In this document: piece after piece, positions 35,331-42,861 of the stretch
Layout of the letters: every line of letters begins with the position of its first letter
Position numbering within the stretch: position 1 is the stretch's first letter
Assembly (NCBI RefSeq): GCF_014118685.1
Contig: NZ_JACFAK010000004.1
Span: 1 to 64,000, forward strand
Direction: 5' to 3'
DNA: 64,000 bases
Source: Flaviflexus huanghaiensis
GTDB taxonomy: Bacteria; Actinomycetota; Actinomycetes; Actinomycetales; Actinomycetaceae
Position numbers and translations under genes: made by a program
The notes under the pieces: generated by a model
The model's input: only the letters and a program-made list of their open reading frames with translations
Databases searched by the model: none
Told to the model about the DNA's origin: nothing

Positions 35331-36578
35331 TCAGAGCAGGAAGCTGAATGCTGGGGTGTCTGGCTCGAGCTTCTCTATTTCCAGCGGCGACGCCTTCATC
35401 CTCTCCAGGAGGGAGGAGATGCGGGTCGGGGCGTCGATCTCGATTCCGACAAGTGCCGGACCGGTTTCGCGGTTGTTCTTCTTCGTGTATTCGAAGAGGA
35501 CAATGTCCTCATTGTCGGACAGAACGTCATCGAGGAAGTGGCGCAACGCGCCCGGCTGCTGCGGGAACGAGACGAGGAAATAGTGGCGCAGTCCCTCGTG
35601 GACCGCGGAGCGTTCGATAATGTCGTCGTACCGGGACAGGTCGTTGTTTCCACCCGACACGATGCAGACGACGGGACTGTCCTCAGCGGAGACAAGGCCG
35701 AGGGCAACGACCGTCGATGCGAGTGCTCCAGCGGGTTCTGCGATGATCCCATCCGACTGGTAGAGCTCGATCATTTCCGTACATACCGCACCCTCCGGGA
35801 CCTGGATAACGTCGTCAACCATGTCTCGGATGATAGGGAAGGTAACATCACCCACCCGTGCGACAGCAGTGCCATCGACGAACCCGTCGATATCGTGCAT
35901 GTAGACAGGTTCGCCCGCCCCAAGGGCCATCTTCATTGATGCGGCGCCAGCCGGCTCCACGCCAATGATTGTTGTGTCGGGGAAGTTCTCGCGGACCCAA
36001 ATGGCGGTGCCAGCGGCAAGTCCGCCGCCCCCAATGGGGACGATGACGGTCTTCGGCAGGATTGACACCTGCTCGAACACTTCTGCGATGACGGTGCCCT
36101 GACCCGCGATCGTTCGGGGGTCGTCGAACGGGTGAACGTAGATCGCGCCGGTTTCCTTGGCGTAATCCTTCGACGCCGCAGCGGCTTCGTCGAACGACGA
36201 TCCGCTGATGATCTGTTCGATCCAGGCGCCGCCGATGTCCTGGATGCGGCGACGCTTCTGGCGCGGGGTCGTCGAAGGGAGGAAAACCTTGCCATGGATG
36301 CGTAGCTGCCGGCAGGCGAATGCGACCCCCTGGGCATGATTGCCTGCGGATGCGCAGGCAACGCCCAGCGCACGCTCTTCGTCCGTTAGTGTGGAGATGA
36401 AGTTGTACGCGCCGCGTACCTTGTACGAGCGACCGACCTGGAGGTCTTCTCTTTTGAGGAGCACATCACCCTTCAACAGGCCCGACAGCCGCAGGGAAAG
36501 CTCGAGCGGCGTGCGTCGAACCATGGGTCCAAGACGCCCCGCCGCGGCGGTGACGTCGGTTCCTGTTGGCTGTCGCAT
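35331..36578 (-). CDS. ilvA: Threonine ammonia-lyase with ACT-like domain
   Basis: A 415-residue PLP enzyme that converts threonine to 2-oxobutanoate for isoleucine synthesis. The Lys motif is SYKVRGAYNFI, the cofactor-contacting ASAGNHAQGVAF is present, and PIGGGGLAAG binds the phosphate. The C-terminal 85 residues (VSFPQQPGALRHFLDDVL onward) form a single ACT-like regulatory domain, the short-form architecture. The ATG at 36578 gives the standard length. A GGAGG lies only one base upstream of it, which is too close to be ideal, so the start could be a GTG at 36608. Confidence 0.94.
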   Translation of the reverse strand: MRQPTGTDVTAAAGRLGPMVRRTPLELSLRLSGLLKGDVLLKREDLQVGRSYKVRGAYNFISTLTDEERALGVACASAGNHAQGVAFACRQLRIHGKVFLPSTTPRQKRRRIQDIGGAWIEQIISGSSFDEAAAASKDYAKETGAIYVHPFDDPRTIAGQGTVIAEVFEQVSILPKTVIVPIGGGGLAAGTAIWVRENFPDTTIIGVEPAGAASMKMALGAGEPVYMHDIDGFVDGTAVARVGDVTFPIIRDMVDDVIQVPEGAVCTEMIELYQSDGIIAEPAGALASTVVALGLVSAEDSPVVCIVSGGNNDLSRYDDIIERSAVHEGLRHYFLVSFPQQPGALRHFLDDVLSDNEDIVLFEYTKKNNRETGPALVGIEIDAPTRISSLLERMKASPLEIEKLEPDTPAFSFLL

Positions 36579-36659
36579 ACCTCCATGGTGCCACGCGGAA
36601 ACTCGCACAGGTTGGCACTTCGTCCCAAATGCACCGGATAGCAGTAAAGAGAAGATCAC

Positions 36660-37292
36660 ATGGATATCGACCCGATAGAGCAGATCTTCGAGTTCGAGCG
36701 GAAGTTTTTCGTCTCTTCCCTGCCGGACATCGTCGAGCACGCCAACCACACTCTCATCATCCAGGGCTATGTGTTCGCGGAAGAGGGCTATGCGATTCGC
36801 GTTCGCGTTACAGTCTCCGACACGATGGTCTCCTTCGATGACTTCACCAGCGAAGTTGACCGCTTCGGTGCATACGAGAGGCGAGTTTTGGCGGGAGTTG
36901 TCGGAACCCTCAGTGGCGCGTGGATTACGGTCAAGTCCCCGCCGATATCTGGCCAGCGCTACGAACTGGATCAGCAGCTCGAGCCGAGCGTCGCCGTCTC
37001 GATCCTCCAGAGATGCCACCGCATCGTTATCAAGAACCGCCACTCGCTCTGGCTCGGAGAGGACGGCTGGGAGATCGACGAGTTCGGGGGTCAGAATACG
37101 GGCCTCATCATTGCAGAATGTGAACGCACGGGCCCGGTTGTCGGCCTCACCATTCCGGATTTCTGCGAAACAGAAGTGTCATCCGACCTTCGGTTCACCA
37201 ACGATTATCTGTCCCGCCAGCCGTGGGTGGGGTGGGGAGCCCAGTTTCTTGCCGAGCTCGCCGCCAAGGGCCCCTACTTCGAGGAGAACTGA
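36660..37292 (+). CDS. CYTH domain protein (triphosphate tunnel metalloenzyme)
   Basis: A 210-residue CYTH-domain protein. The N-terminal EFERKFFV is the ExExK-type motif near residues 11-18, with the basic strand GYAIRVRVTV, and the late motifs WEIDEFGG, GLIIAECE and TNDYLSRQPW. Enzymes of this fold hydrolyse inorganic triphosphate or thiamine triphosphate, or act as class IV adenylate cyclases. The first glutamate of the ExExK motif is present as Glu in EFERK. Its stop overlaps the gluconokinase start in TGATG. Confidence 0.88.
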   Translation: MDIDPIEQIFEFERKFFVSSLPDIVEHANHTLIIQGYVFAEEGYAIRVRVTVSDTMVSFDDFTSEVDRFGAYERRVLAGVVGTLSGAWITVKSPPISGQRYELDQQLEPSVAVSILQRCHRIVIKNRHSLWLGEDGWEIDEFGGQNTGLIIAECERTGPVVGLTIPDFCETEVSSDLRFTNDYLSRQPWVGWGAQFLAELAAKGPYFEEN

Positions 37293-37798
37293 TGGTCCGT
37301 CACATCGTCTGCATGGGAGTATCCGCGACGGGCAAGTCGACCGTCGGCGCGCTACTTGCGCAGCGTCTGGGCGGACTCGACTTCCTCGAAGGCGATGATC
37401 TCCACAGCGAGGCCAACAAGGACCGAATGGCGCGTGGCATCCCCCTCACGGACGAAGACCGGGCCCCGTGGCTTGCGAGGATTAGGGACTGGATGAGCGG
37501 GCACGGCGGGGCGGGCAGGTCAACCGTTGTCGCATGCTCAGCGCTGAAGAAGAGCTACCGTGACGTGCTGAGGGAGGCGGAGGGTGCCGTCATCTTCGTT
37601 CACATCGTCCCGCCGGAGGACATCCTCCGAGAGCGGATGAGGGAACGTAGCGGCCACTACATGGGACCCGAACAGCTCGATGATCAGCTGGCGACCCTTG
37701 AGCCACTCGAACCGGACGAGGAGGGTTTCACGGTAGATAATCTGTCACGTCCTGAGGAAGTCGCTGACGAGATCGCCACCCGCATCACCGCGCAGTAA
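37292..37798 (+). CDS. gntK: Gluconokinase
   Basis: A 168-residue P-loop kinase that phosphorylates D-gluconate to 6-phosphogluconate for the pentose phosphate pathway. Walker A is GVSATGKSTVGALLA (residues 9-23), followed by EGDDLHSEANKDRMARG, the GntK substrate signature, and CSALKKSYRD. Length is typical. The ATG at 37292 shares bases with the stop of the CYTH gene. No gluconate permease is adjacent. Confidence 0.95.
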   Translation: MVRHIVCMGVSATGKSTVGALLAQRLGGLDFLEGDDLHSEANKDRMARGIPLTDEDRAPWLARIRDWMSGHGGAGRSTVVACSALKKSYRDVLREAEGAVIFVHIVPPEDILRERMRERSGHYMGPEQLDDQLATLEPLEPDEEGFTVDNLSRPEEVADEIATRITAQ

Positions 37799-37825
37799 AC
37801 TGAGGACAATAAGCGAAAGGCGCAC

Positions 37826-38248
37826 ATGAACTTCCTGTTGAACGTCATCTGGCTCGTATTCGGAGGCTTCCTGCTGTTCCTCGAATACATCTTCTTCGGG
37901 ATTGTTGCCATCATCTTCATCGTCACGATCCCGCTCGGAATCGCTTGCTTCAGAATTGCCAGTTACGTGCTGTGGCCGTTCGGCAAAGTTGTGGTCGCCA
38001 AGCCCGAGGCGGGCACCGGTAGCACCATCATGAACGTTCTCTGGTTCCTTATCCCAGGCTGGATGCTTGCGCTTGGCCACCTCGGGACAGCGCTTTTCCA
38101 GGCCATCACGATCATCGGGATCCCGCTAGCCATCGCCAACATCAAGATGATCCCCATCACGTGCTTCCCGTTCGGGAAGGACGTCCTGACCCAGGAAGAG
38201 GCGAGGTACCGACGAGAGCGGGTGCTACTCGTCGGCCCGCCAGCCTAG
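37826..38248 (+). CDS. YccF domain inner-membrane protein
   Basis: A 140-residue membrane protein with two YccF repeats. Each has a hydrophobic region followed by the signature IPLGIACFRIASYVLWPFGK (about residues 33-52) or IPLAIANIKMIPITCFPFGK (about residues 97-116). About four membrane segments are visible. The function is unknown. The ATG follows GAAAGGCG. Its stop overlaps the stop region of the convergent CDCA-like gene by 4 bases. Confidence 0.92.
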   Translation: MNFLLNVIWLVFGGFLLFLEYIFFGIVAIIFIVTIPLGIACFRIASYVLWPFGKVVVAKPEAGTGSTIMNVLWFLIPGWMLALGHLGTALFQAITIIGIPLAIANIKMIPITCFPFGKDVLTQEEARYRRERVLLVGPPA

Positions 38249-39033
38249 GTGTGATGTAGGACGGTCATCGACGGCTGCGCCAAAAAGGCGAGTGTCGCAA
38301 TTGTGAATGCGTTCATTGCCGACAGGGCATGGTCGCGGTCGACGCCGAACTCTTCCGCGAGCCAATCAGCAGCGACCTCGAGTGACCAGACGTCGACATC
38401 AAATACGTCGACCTCGCCAAGGCGGTCGAGCGTGTTCTGGTCTATCGTCGTCCCCTTCTCGTGGTTGACAACGATGGCAATCTCCGAGTGGACGCCGCGC
38501 AACGGTGTCACGCGGGAGCCGGGATCCTCATCGAACTTTCGGTAGATGCCGGCGGAATCGAGCGGCACGCCCGCTAGGGACGCGAGCGGGAAGGTTGTTG
38601 ACACCGCCATGTCGAGCGCGTCCGCACATTCGCGGACGAGCGGCTCGGTCTCGTTCGCGAGTGAGATGATTTCAGAGGCCGAGTCGAGTGCACCGCAACC
38701 GCTCGAATGATCGTCCGGTCCGGTGTGGATTCCCGGCTCCAGTCCCGCGGCGGTCAGTCGCGCAGCGAGTTCACCGGCTCCCCACATGGGGTCGGTGATA
38801 CCTCGGGTCGCTGCGAGCCCAATGAGGAGGCTCAGGCTAGCGCCGGGCGCACAGGGAGAGATCGTCGCATACGGGGTTGTCGGGCGCCGGCCGTCGATGC
38901 AGCGCCCAGGCAGGAGATCATCTGTTTTGATGTAAAGCGACCCATCGGCGTCTGCGAGCGCGAGTGGACCCAGCGCCGGATGGTCGGGATCAGGCGCAAT
39001 CGACCCGCGGGCCAGCTTCGCGAACTGCTCCAT
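38245..39033 (-). CDS. Cadmium-type carbonic anhydrase-like (CDCA-like) protein
   Basis: A 262-residue protein with a possible CDCA metal site. Cys45-x-Asp47-x-Arg49 (in GRCIDGR), His103 (in GIHTGPDD) and Cys113 (in SSGCGAL) reproduce the Cys, Asp/Arg dyad, His and Cys pattern of diatom cadmium carbonic anhydrase, including the His-to-Cys spacing of 10. If correct, it would hydrate CO2 with a Cd or Zn ion. The rest of the protein has no other family signature that I recognise, and there is no signal peptide. It follows crgA at 3 bases on the same strand. Confidence 0.6.
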   Translation of the reverse strand: MEQFAKLARGSIAPDPDHPALGPLALADADGSLYIKTDDLLPGRCIDGRRPTTPYATISPCAPGASLSLLIGLAATRGITDPMWGAGELAARLTAAGLEPGIHTGPDDHSSGCGALDSASEIISLANETEPLVRECADALDMAVSTTFPLASLAGVPLDSAGIYRKFDEDPGSRVTPLRGVHSEIAIVVNHEKGTTIDQNTLDRLGEVDVFDVDVWSLEVAADWLAEEFGVDRDHALSAMNAFTIATLAFLAQPSMTVLHHT

Positions 39034-39036
39034 AAA

Positions 39037-39306
39037 TCACTTCCATCCTAGAGTCATGAGGAAACCGACAAGCATGACGCCGAAACCGACGAACAGGTTG
39101 TAGTTGCCGTTGCCGAAGGGGATCGGCCAGTTTCCGCTCGTCACGTAGGCGGTGACGACAATGATGAGGCCGAGCAACATGAGACCCACCATGAGAGGCG
39201 CCCACCATCTCGGCGATGATTCCGGCTCCCGGCCCTTCGCGATTTCGACCTCTCTCTGGGCGCGCTTCTTCTCGACTGCGGCCTTACGGCGTCTGGACTC
39301 GGGCAT
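39037..39306 (-). CDS. crgA: Cell division protein CrgA
   Basis: An 89-residue protein with a basic, charged N-terminus (PESRRRKAAVEKKRA) and two transmembrane segments (WWAPLMVGLMLLGLIIVV and NLFVGFGVMLVGFLMTL), with the short GNWPIPFGNGNYN loop between. This is the CrgA family, which in mycobacteria helps recruit FtsI and the divisome and in Streptomyces tunes septation. AAGGAG lies 6 bases before the ATG. It sits beside the sortase/pknB region, as in many Actinomycetota. Confidence 0.95.
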   Translation of the reverse strand: MPESRRRKAAVEKKRAQREVEIAKGREPESSPRWWAPLMVGLMLLGLIIVVTAYVTSGNWPIPFGNGNYNLFVGFGVMLVGFLMTLGWK

Positions 39307-39370
39307 GTTCGCTCCTTCGGATAGGCTGGCATAATCTTAACCGCACGGCCCGTGAATTGAGGAGGCGGCA

Positions 39371-40111
39371 ATGGTCAGGAGCGCCCCTGCCAAACGATCC
39401 GTCTTGTCGCGCGTGCTCGGTGTCGTCGGCGAGCTCCTCCTCACCGGCGGAATCGTCGTCTTCCTCTTTCTCGTTTGGCAGCTGTGGTGGACTGACGTCA
39501 TGGCGAGCCGTGAGCAATCCCAGCTCCTGTCCGAGTTCTATGAGCGCACCGAAGGCGAGGGGGACAGCCCCGGCGTTCTAGCTCCCGAATATCGTAGCGA
39601 CCCGCCCTCGGCGGACTCCAACGCAATTCGAGACGGCATCGACACGAATACGATTTGGGCGGTACTCCACGTGCCAGCATTCGGTGACGACTTCCAGGTC
39701 GGTATCGCTGAAGGCGTCGATCTCAAGAAGGTGCTCGACCGAGGTAGCCTCGGGCACTACCCCGAGACCCAGCTACCGGGCGAGCTCGGCAACTTCGCTG
39801 TCGCAGGCCACCGGCAGTCGTACGGCGCGCCCCTGCGCCATCAGCCCAGCCTACCGATCGGCTCCCCCCTGATTGTGGAAACTGCTGACACGTACTATGT
39901 CTATCGGGTGACAGACCACGAGATTGTCGCCCCGAGCGCGACCGAGGTCCTCGCACCGGTCCCGAACCAGTTGGGTGCACCTCCGAACGGACACTTCATG
40001 ACCCTCACGACATGCCATCCCCCATTCGTGTCGAACATGCGCTGGGTGACGTTCGCCGAGCTCGACTATTGGGCTCCGCGCTCGGAGGGCACCCCGAAGG
40101 AGATGCTGTAA
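39371..40111 (+). CDS. srtE: Class E sortase
   Basis: A 246-residue membrane-bound transpeptidase. One N-terminal membrane anchor (LLLTGGIVVFLFLVWQLWW) is followed by the sortase domain. The conserved His lies in FAVAGHRQSYGAPL, the catalytic Cys in LTTCHPPF and the Arg in NMRWVTF, matching class E. Such sortases attach LAXTG-type proteins to peptidoglycan in high-GC Gram positives. No substrate gene lies beside it. The stop overlaps the next small gene in TAATG. Confidence 0.93.
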   Translation: MVRSAPAKRSVLSRVLGVVGELLLTGGIVVFLFLVWQLWWTDVMASREQSQLLSEFYERTEGEGDSPGVLAPEYRSDPPSADSNAIRDGIDTNTIWAVLHVPAFGDDFQVGIAEGVDLKKVLDRGSLGHYPETQLPGELGNFAVAGHRQSYGAPLRHQPSLPIGSPLIVETADTYYVYRVTDHEIVAPSATEVLAPVPNQLGAPPNGHFMTLTTCHPPFVSNMRWVTFAELDYWAPRSEGTPKEML

Positions 40112-40266
40112 TGTACTCGGCTCTGTTCAGGCTCCTGCCGGGACCAACGTGGGCAAAGATCGTCCAGGTCCTCATCCTCATTGCCGCCGTTATCATCGTC
40201 CTTTTCACCTGGGTGTTCCCGTGGGTGGCTGACAATCTTCCGATCACAGACAACACGGTGGGCTAA
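40111..40266 (+). CDS. Small single-pass membrane protein
   Basis: A 51-residue protein beginning MYSALFRLLPGPTWAKI, with one hydrophobic segment (VQVLILIAAVIIVLFTWVF) and a short tail. The ATG shares its A with the TAA stop of the sortase gene, and its own stop overlaps the amidotransferase start in the same way (TAATG). Both couplings support that it is translated. Similar small proteins occupy this place in related genomes, but no function is known. Confidence 0.8.
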   Translation: MYSALFRLLPGPTWAKIVQVLILIAAVIIVLFTWVFPWVADNLPITDNTVG

Positions 40267-40901
40267 TGAGCAAAATTCTGATCGTCGACAACTACGACTC
40301 GTTCGTTTACACAATCGCGGACTACCTCCAGCAACTCGGTGCCGATGTCGTTATCGTTCGCAACGATCAAATCGACCCGGAAGAAGCCGCCAGTTACGAC
40401 GGCGTCCTCATCTCGCCCGGCCCGGGAGCACCGGCGGAGGCAGGCGTCTCCCTCGAGATGATCCGGTACTGCGCCGACGAGCGGAAACCTCTCCTCGGAG
40501 TCTGCCTCGGCCACCAGGCGCTTGCAGAAGCTTTCGGAGGGACCGTCTCCCACTCACCGGAGCTCATGCATGGCAAGACCTCCCACATTGTTCACACTGG
40601 CGAGGGTGTCTTTGACTCTCTGCCAAGCCCCCTCGAGGTCACCCGCTACCACTCACTCGCGATCAAAACCGGAACGCTCCCTGAGGACCTCTCGGTGACA
40701 GCCAGCGTCTTGAGCGCACGCGGTGAGGTCATCATGGCTGTCCAGCACCGCAGCCTTCCACTGTGGGGAGTGCAATTCCACCCCGAGTCCGTCCTCACCC
40801 AGGGCGGTCATCGTATGCTCGCCAACTGGCTGGCCATGACCGGTGATGACAGCGCGGTGCGGGCAGCGTCAGGTCTCGCACCCCTCATTAACCGCGGCTG
40901 A
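40266..40901 (+). CDS. Class I glutamine amidotransferase, TrpG/PabA type
   Basis: A 211-residue glutaminase subunit for anthranilate or aminodeoxychorismate synthase. The catalytic Cys is in GVCLGHQALAEAFG (about residue 80) and the His-Glu pair in HPESVLT (about residue 173). N-terminal LIVDNYDSFVY is typical. Mycobacteria have the same gene (annotated trpG/pabA) beside the pknB cluster and far from trp genes, which favours a shared or folate role. No synthase partner is encoded in the window. Confidence 0.92.
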   Translation: MSKILIVDNYDSFVYTIADYLQQLGADVVIVRNDQIDPEEAASYDGVLISPGPGAPAEAGVSLEMIRYCADERKPLLGVCLGHQALAEAFGGTVSHSPELMHGKTSHIVHTGEGVFDSLPSPLEVTRYHSLAIKTGTLPEDLSVTASVLSARGEVIMAVQHRSLPLWGVQFHPESVLTQGGHRMLANWLAMTGDDSAVRAASGLAPLINRG

Positions 40902-40929
40902 ATCTTGCGCCCATCGCACGTCGACATGA

Positions 40930-40959
40930 AGCGGCGGCCGAATAAAATCGACCGCCGCT
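40930..40959. terminator. Hairpin between amidotransferase and pknB genes
   Basis: AGCGGCGG (40930-40937) and CCGCCGCT (40952-40959) form a perfect 8-bp stem, extended by CGA/TCG past one mismatch, with loop ATAAAA. It lies in the 64-base gap between two convergent genes, so it probably ends both transcripts, although no T-run follows. Confidence 0.6.
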
Positions 40960-40965
40960 GATGCC

Positions 40966-42849
40966 CTAGCTACCGCCGTGCCTCGGATTCGTTGTCGTCG
41001 GCCCCGTTGTCCTTGACCCCGGGTGCGGGCTGCCTTCGGTTGTGGGCTCCTCGTCTTCTGTCGGCTCCTCCGTGGGCTCCTCCGTCGTCGGCTCGGGGGT
41101 CGGAGACGGTGTCGGCGCGGCGACGGCCACGGTGATCGTGATCCGCTGACCCTGGTCGACGATCGAACCTTCGCGGAAGTCCTGCCCGATGACGGTGTCG
41201 GGATCGGCCTCATTCGTTTGGGAGGTCTCGATCCGATAGCTCAGACCGCGAGCGTCCAACTCAGCTGTTGCGATATCGATGTTCATGCCGAGCAAATTCG
41301 GTACGGTCACTCGCCCCGATGAAACCTCGGCGTTGATGACAGTGCCGCGGGCGACCCGCTCGTCCGGTGCAGGGTTGGTCGACACGACCTCGCCCTGGCT
41401 GAAGCCGGGAGTGTTGTCAATCGTTGTCGTCGACCCCCACGTGAGGCCCTCAGCTTCGATCGCGCGACGGGCCGCGTCGACACTGAGGCCGGTCACGTCG
41501 GGGACGGTCGTCTCGCCGACACCAGCAGAGAACACAACCTCGATCGTTGAACCGGTTTCGACCGAAGTGCCGACAGGCGGGTTCGCTGACACGAACAGCC
41601 CCGCCTCGACATCGTCAGTTTCGACAGGCTCCCCGATCGTCATGTCCAGGTCGAGCTCTCGCAACTCTGCACGGGCCTCCTGCTGGTTCATGCCCTGGAG
41701 ATTCGGAACCTCGACTAGCTGGACTGTCGGCGTCGGTTCCTCGGGCTGATCCTCACCGGCGAATACCTGGTAGGCGATGAAGCCGAGGACGATAAGAAGG
41801 AGGACGATGATGGCCCAGAGCCAACGGTTGTTCCTCTTCCCGCTCTGAGCGGGAAGCTGGCCCGTTTGGTAGGGGGCATAGGCACCGGTCGCCGTGGCCG
41901 TATCCGCAGGTGGAACTGCCGCCGCGCCCATGAGGGCCGTCGCCGCAGTCGCCGGAACGGCGTACGCCGTGGTTGCTGGCGCGGTCACCTGCTGCCCACG
42001 CACAGCGGAGAGCAGATCGCGGCGGAACGCGGCTGCTGTCTGATAGCGGTCGTCCCGGTCTTTCGCGAGTGCTTTGAGAACAACGCGATCGATCGTGTCC
42101 GGAATGTCGGCAGTGACGGAAGACGGTGGCGCCGGGGATTCCGACACGTGCTGGTACGCGACCGAGATCGCTGTATCGCCTGTGAAGGGCGGTTTGCCGG
42201 TCAGCATCTCGTACAGGAGGCAGCCAGCTGAGTACAGGTCGGAGCGGGTGTCGACGAGTTCGCCACGGGCCTGCTCGGGCGAGAGATACTGGGCCGTGCC
42301 GACAACAGTGTTCGTCTGCGTGACCGTCGAGTGGGCGTCGGCCATGGCGCGGGCGATCCCGAAGTCCATGACCTTGACCGACCCATCCGGGGTCAGCATG
42401 ATGTTGCCCGGCTTGATATCGCGGTGAATAATGCCTTCTCGGTGCGAATACTCGAGGGCGGAGAGAACTCCCGCTGCGACGTGAGCAGCCTCGTCGATCG
42501 GAATCGGATCCCCATCCGCGAGCAAATCGCGCACCGTCTGACCATTGACGTATTCCATGACGATGAACGGCAGAGCGACCTTGCCCTGTGGGGTGTCGAT
42601 GTCCTCCTCCCCGGTGTCATAGACGGCGACGATCGACGGATGGTTGAGAGCCGCGGATGATTGGGCTTCCCTGCGGAACCGGGCGAGGAAGGTCTCGTCC
42701 GTCACCATGTCAGAGCGCAGGATCTTGATCGCAACCGTCCGGGACAGCCGCGTGTCGTAGGCGATGTACACCTGCGCCATGCCGCCACGCCCAATCAGCC
42801 GGCCAACCTCATAGCGGTCAGCCAACATCCGGGGGAGTTGATCCACCAT
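40966..42849 (-). CDS. pknB: Ser/Thr protein kinase PknB with PASTA domains
   Basis: A 627-residue membrane kinase. The cytosolic kinase domain has GRGGMAQVYIAYD, HRDIKPGNIM and VMDFGIARA, all intact. A single membrane helix (WLWAIIVLLLIVLGFIAY) follows near residue 345, then three extracellular PASTA repeats starting VEVPNLQGM, TTVPDVTGL and VTVPNLLGM, which bind peptidoglycan fragments. The C-terminus is a Thr/Pro/Glu-rich tail of about 50 residues. It is the last gene of the fhaA-fhaB-pstP-rodA-pbpA-pknB operon. ATG 42849 has AAAGG 6 bases upstream; a TTG two codons earlier is less likely. Confidence 0.97.
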   Translation of the reverse strand: MVDQLPRMLADRYEVGRLIGRGGMAQVYIAYDTRLSRTVAIKILRSDMVTDETFLARFRREAQSSAALNHPSIVAVYDTGEEDIDTPQGKVALPFIVMEYVNGQTVRDLLADGDPIPIDEAAHVAAGVLSALEYSHREGIIHRDIKPGNIMLTPDGSVKVMDFGIARAMADAHSTVTQTNTVVGTAQYLSPEQARGELVDTRSDLYSAGCLLYEMLTGKPPFTGDTAISVAYQHVSESPAPPSSVTADIPDTIDRVVLKALAKDRDDRYQTAAAFRRDLLSAVRGQQVTAPATTAYAVPATAATALMGAAAVPPADTATATGAYAPYQTGQLPAQSGKRNNRWLWAIIVLLLIVLGFIAYQVFAGEDQPEEPTPTVQLVEVPNLQGMNQQEARAELRELDLDMTIGEPVETDDVEAGLFVSANPPVGTSVETGSTIEVVFSAGVGETTVPDVTGLSVDAARRAIEAEGLTWGSTTTIDNTPGFSQGEVVSTNPAPDERVARGTVINAEVSSGRVTVPNLLGMNIDIATAELDARGLSYRIETSQTNEADPDTVIGQDFREGSIVDQGQRITITVAVAAPTPSPTPEPTTEEPTEEPTEDEEPTTEGSPHPGSRTTGPTTTNPRHGGS

Positions 42850-42861
42850 GTTCAACCTTTC

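Noticed and set aside
36579-37043. Long N-terminal extension of ilvA across the CYTH gene
   Set aside because: The added residues are the antisense of the CYTH coding region; 415 residues is the normal length.
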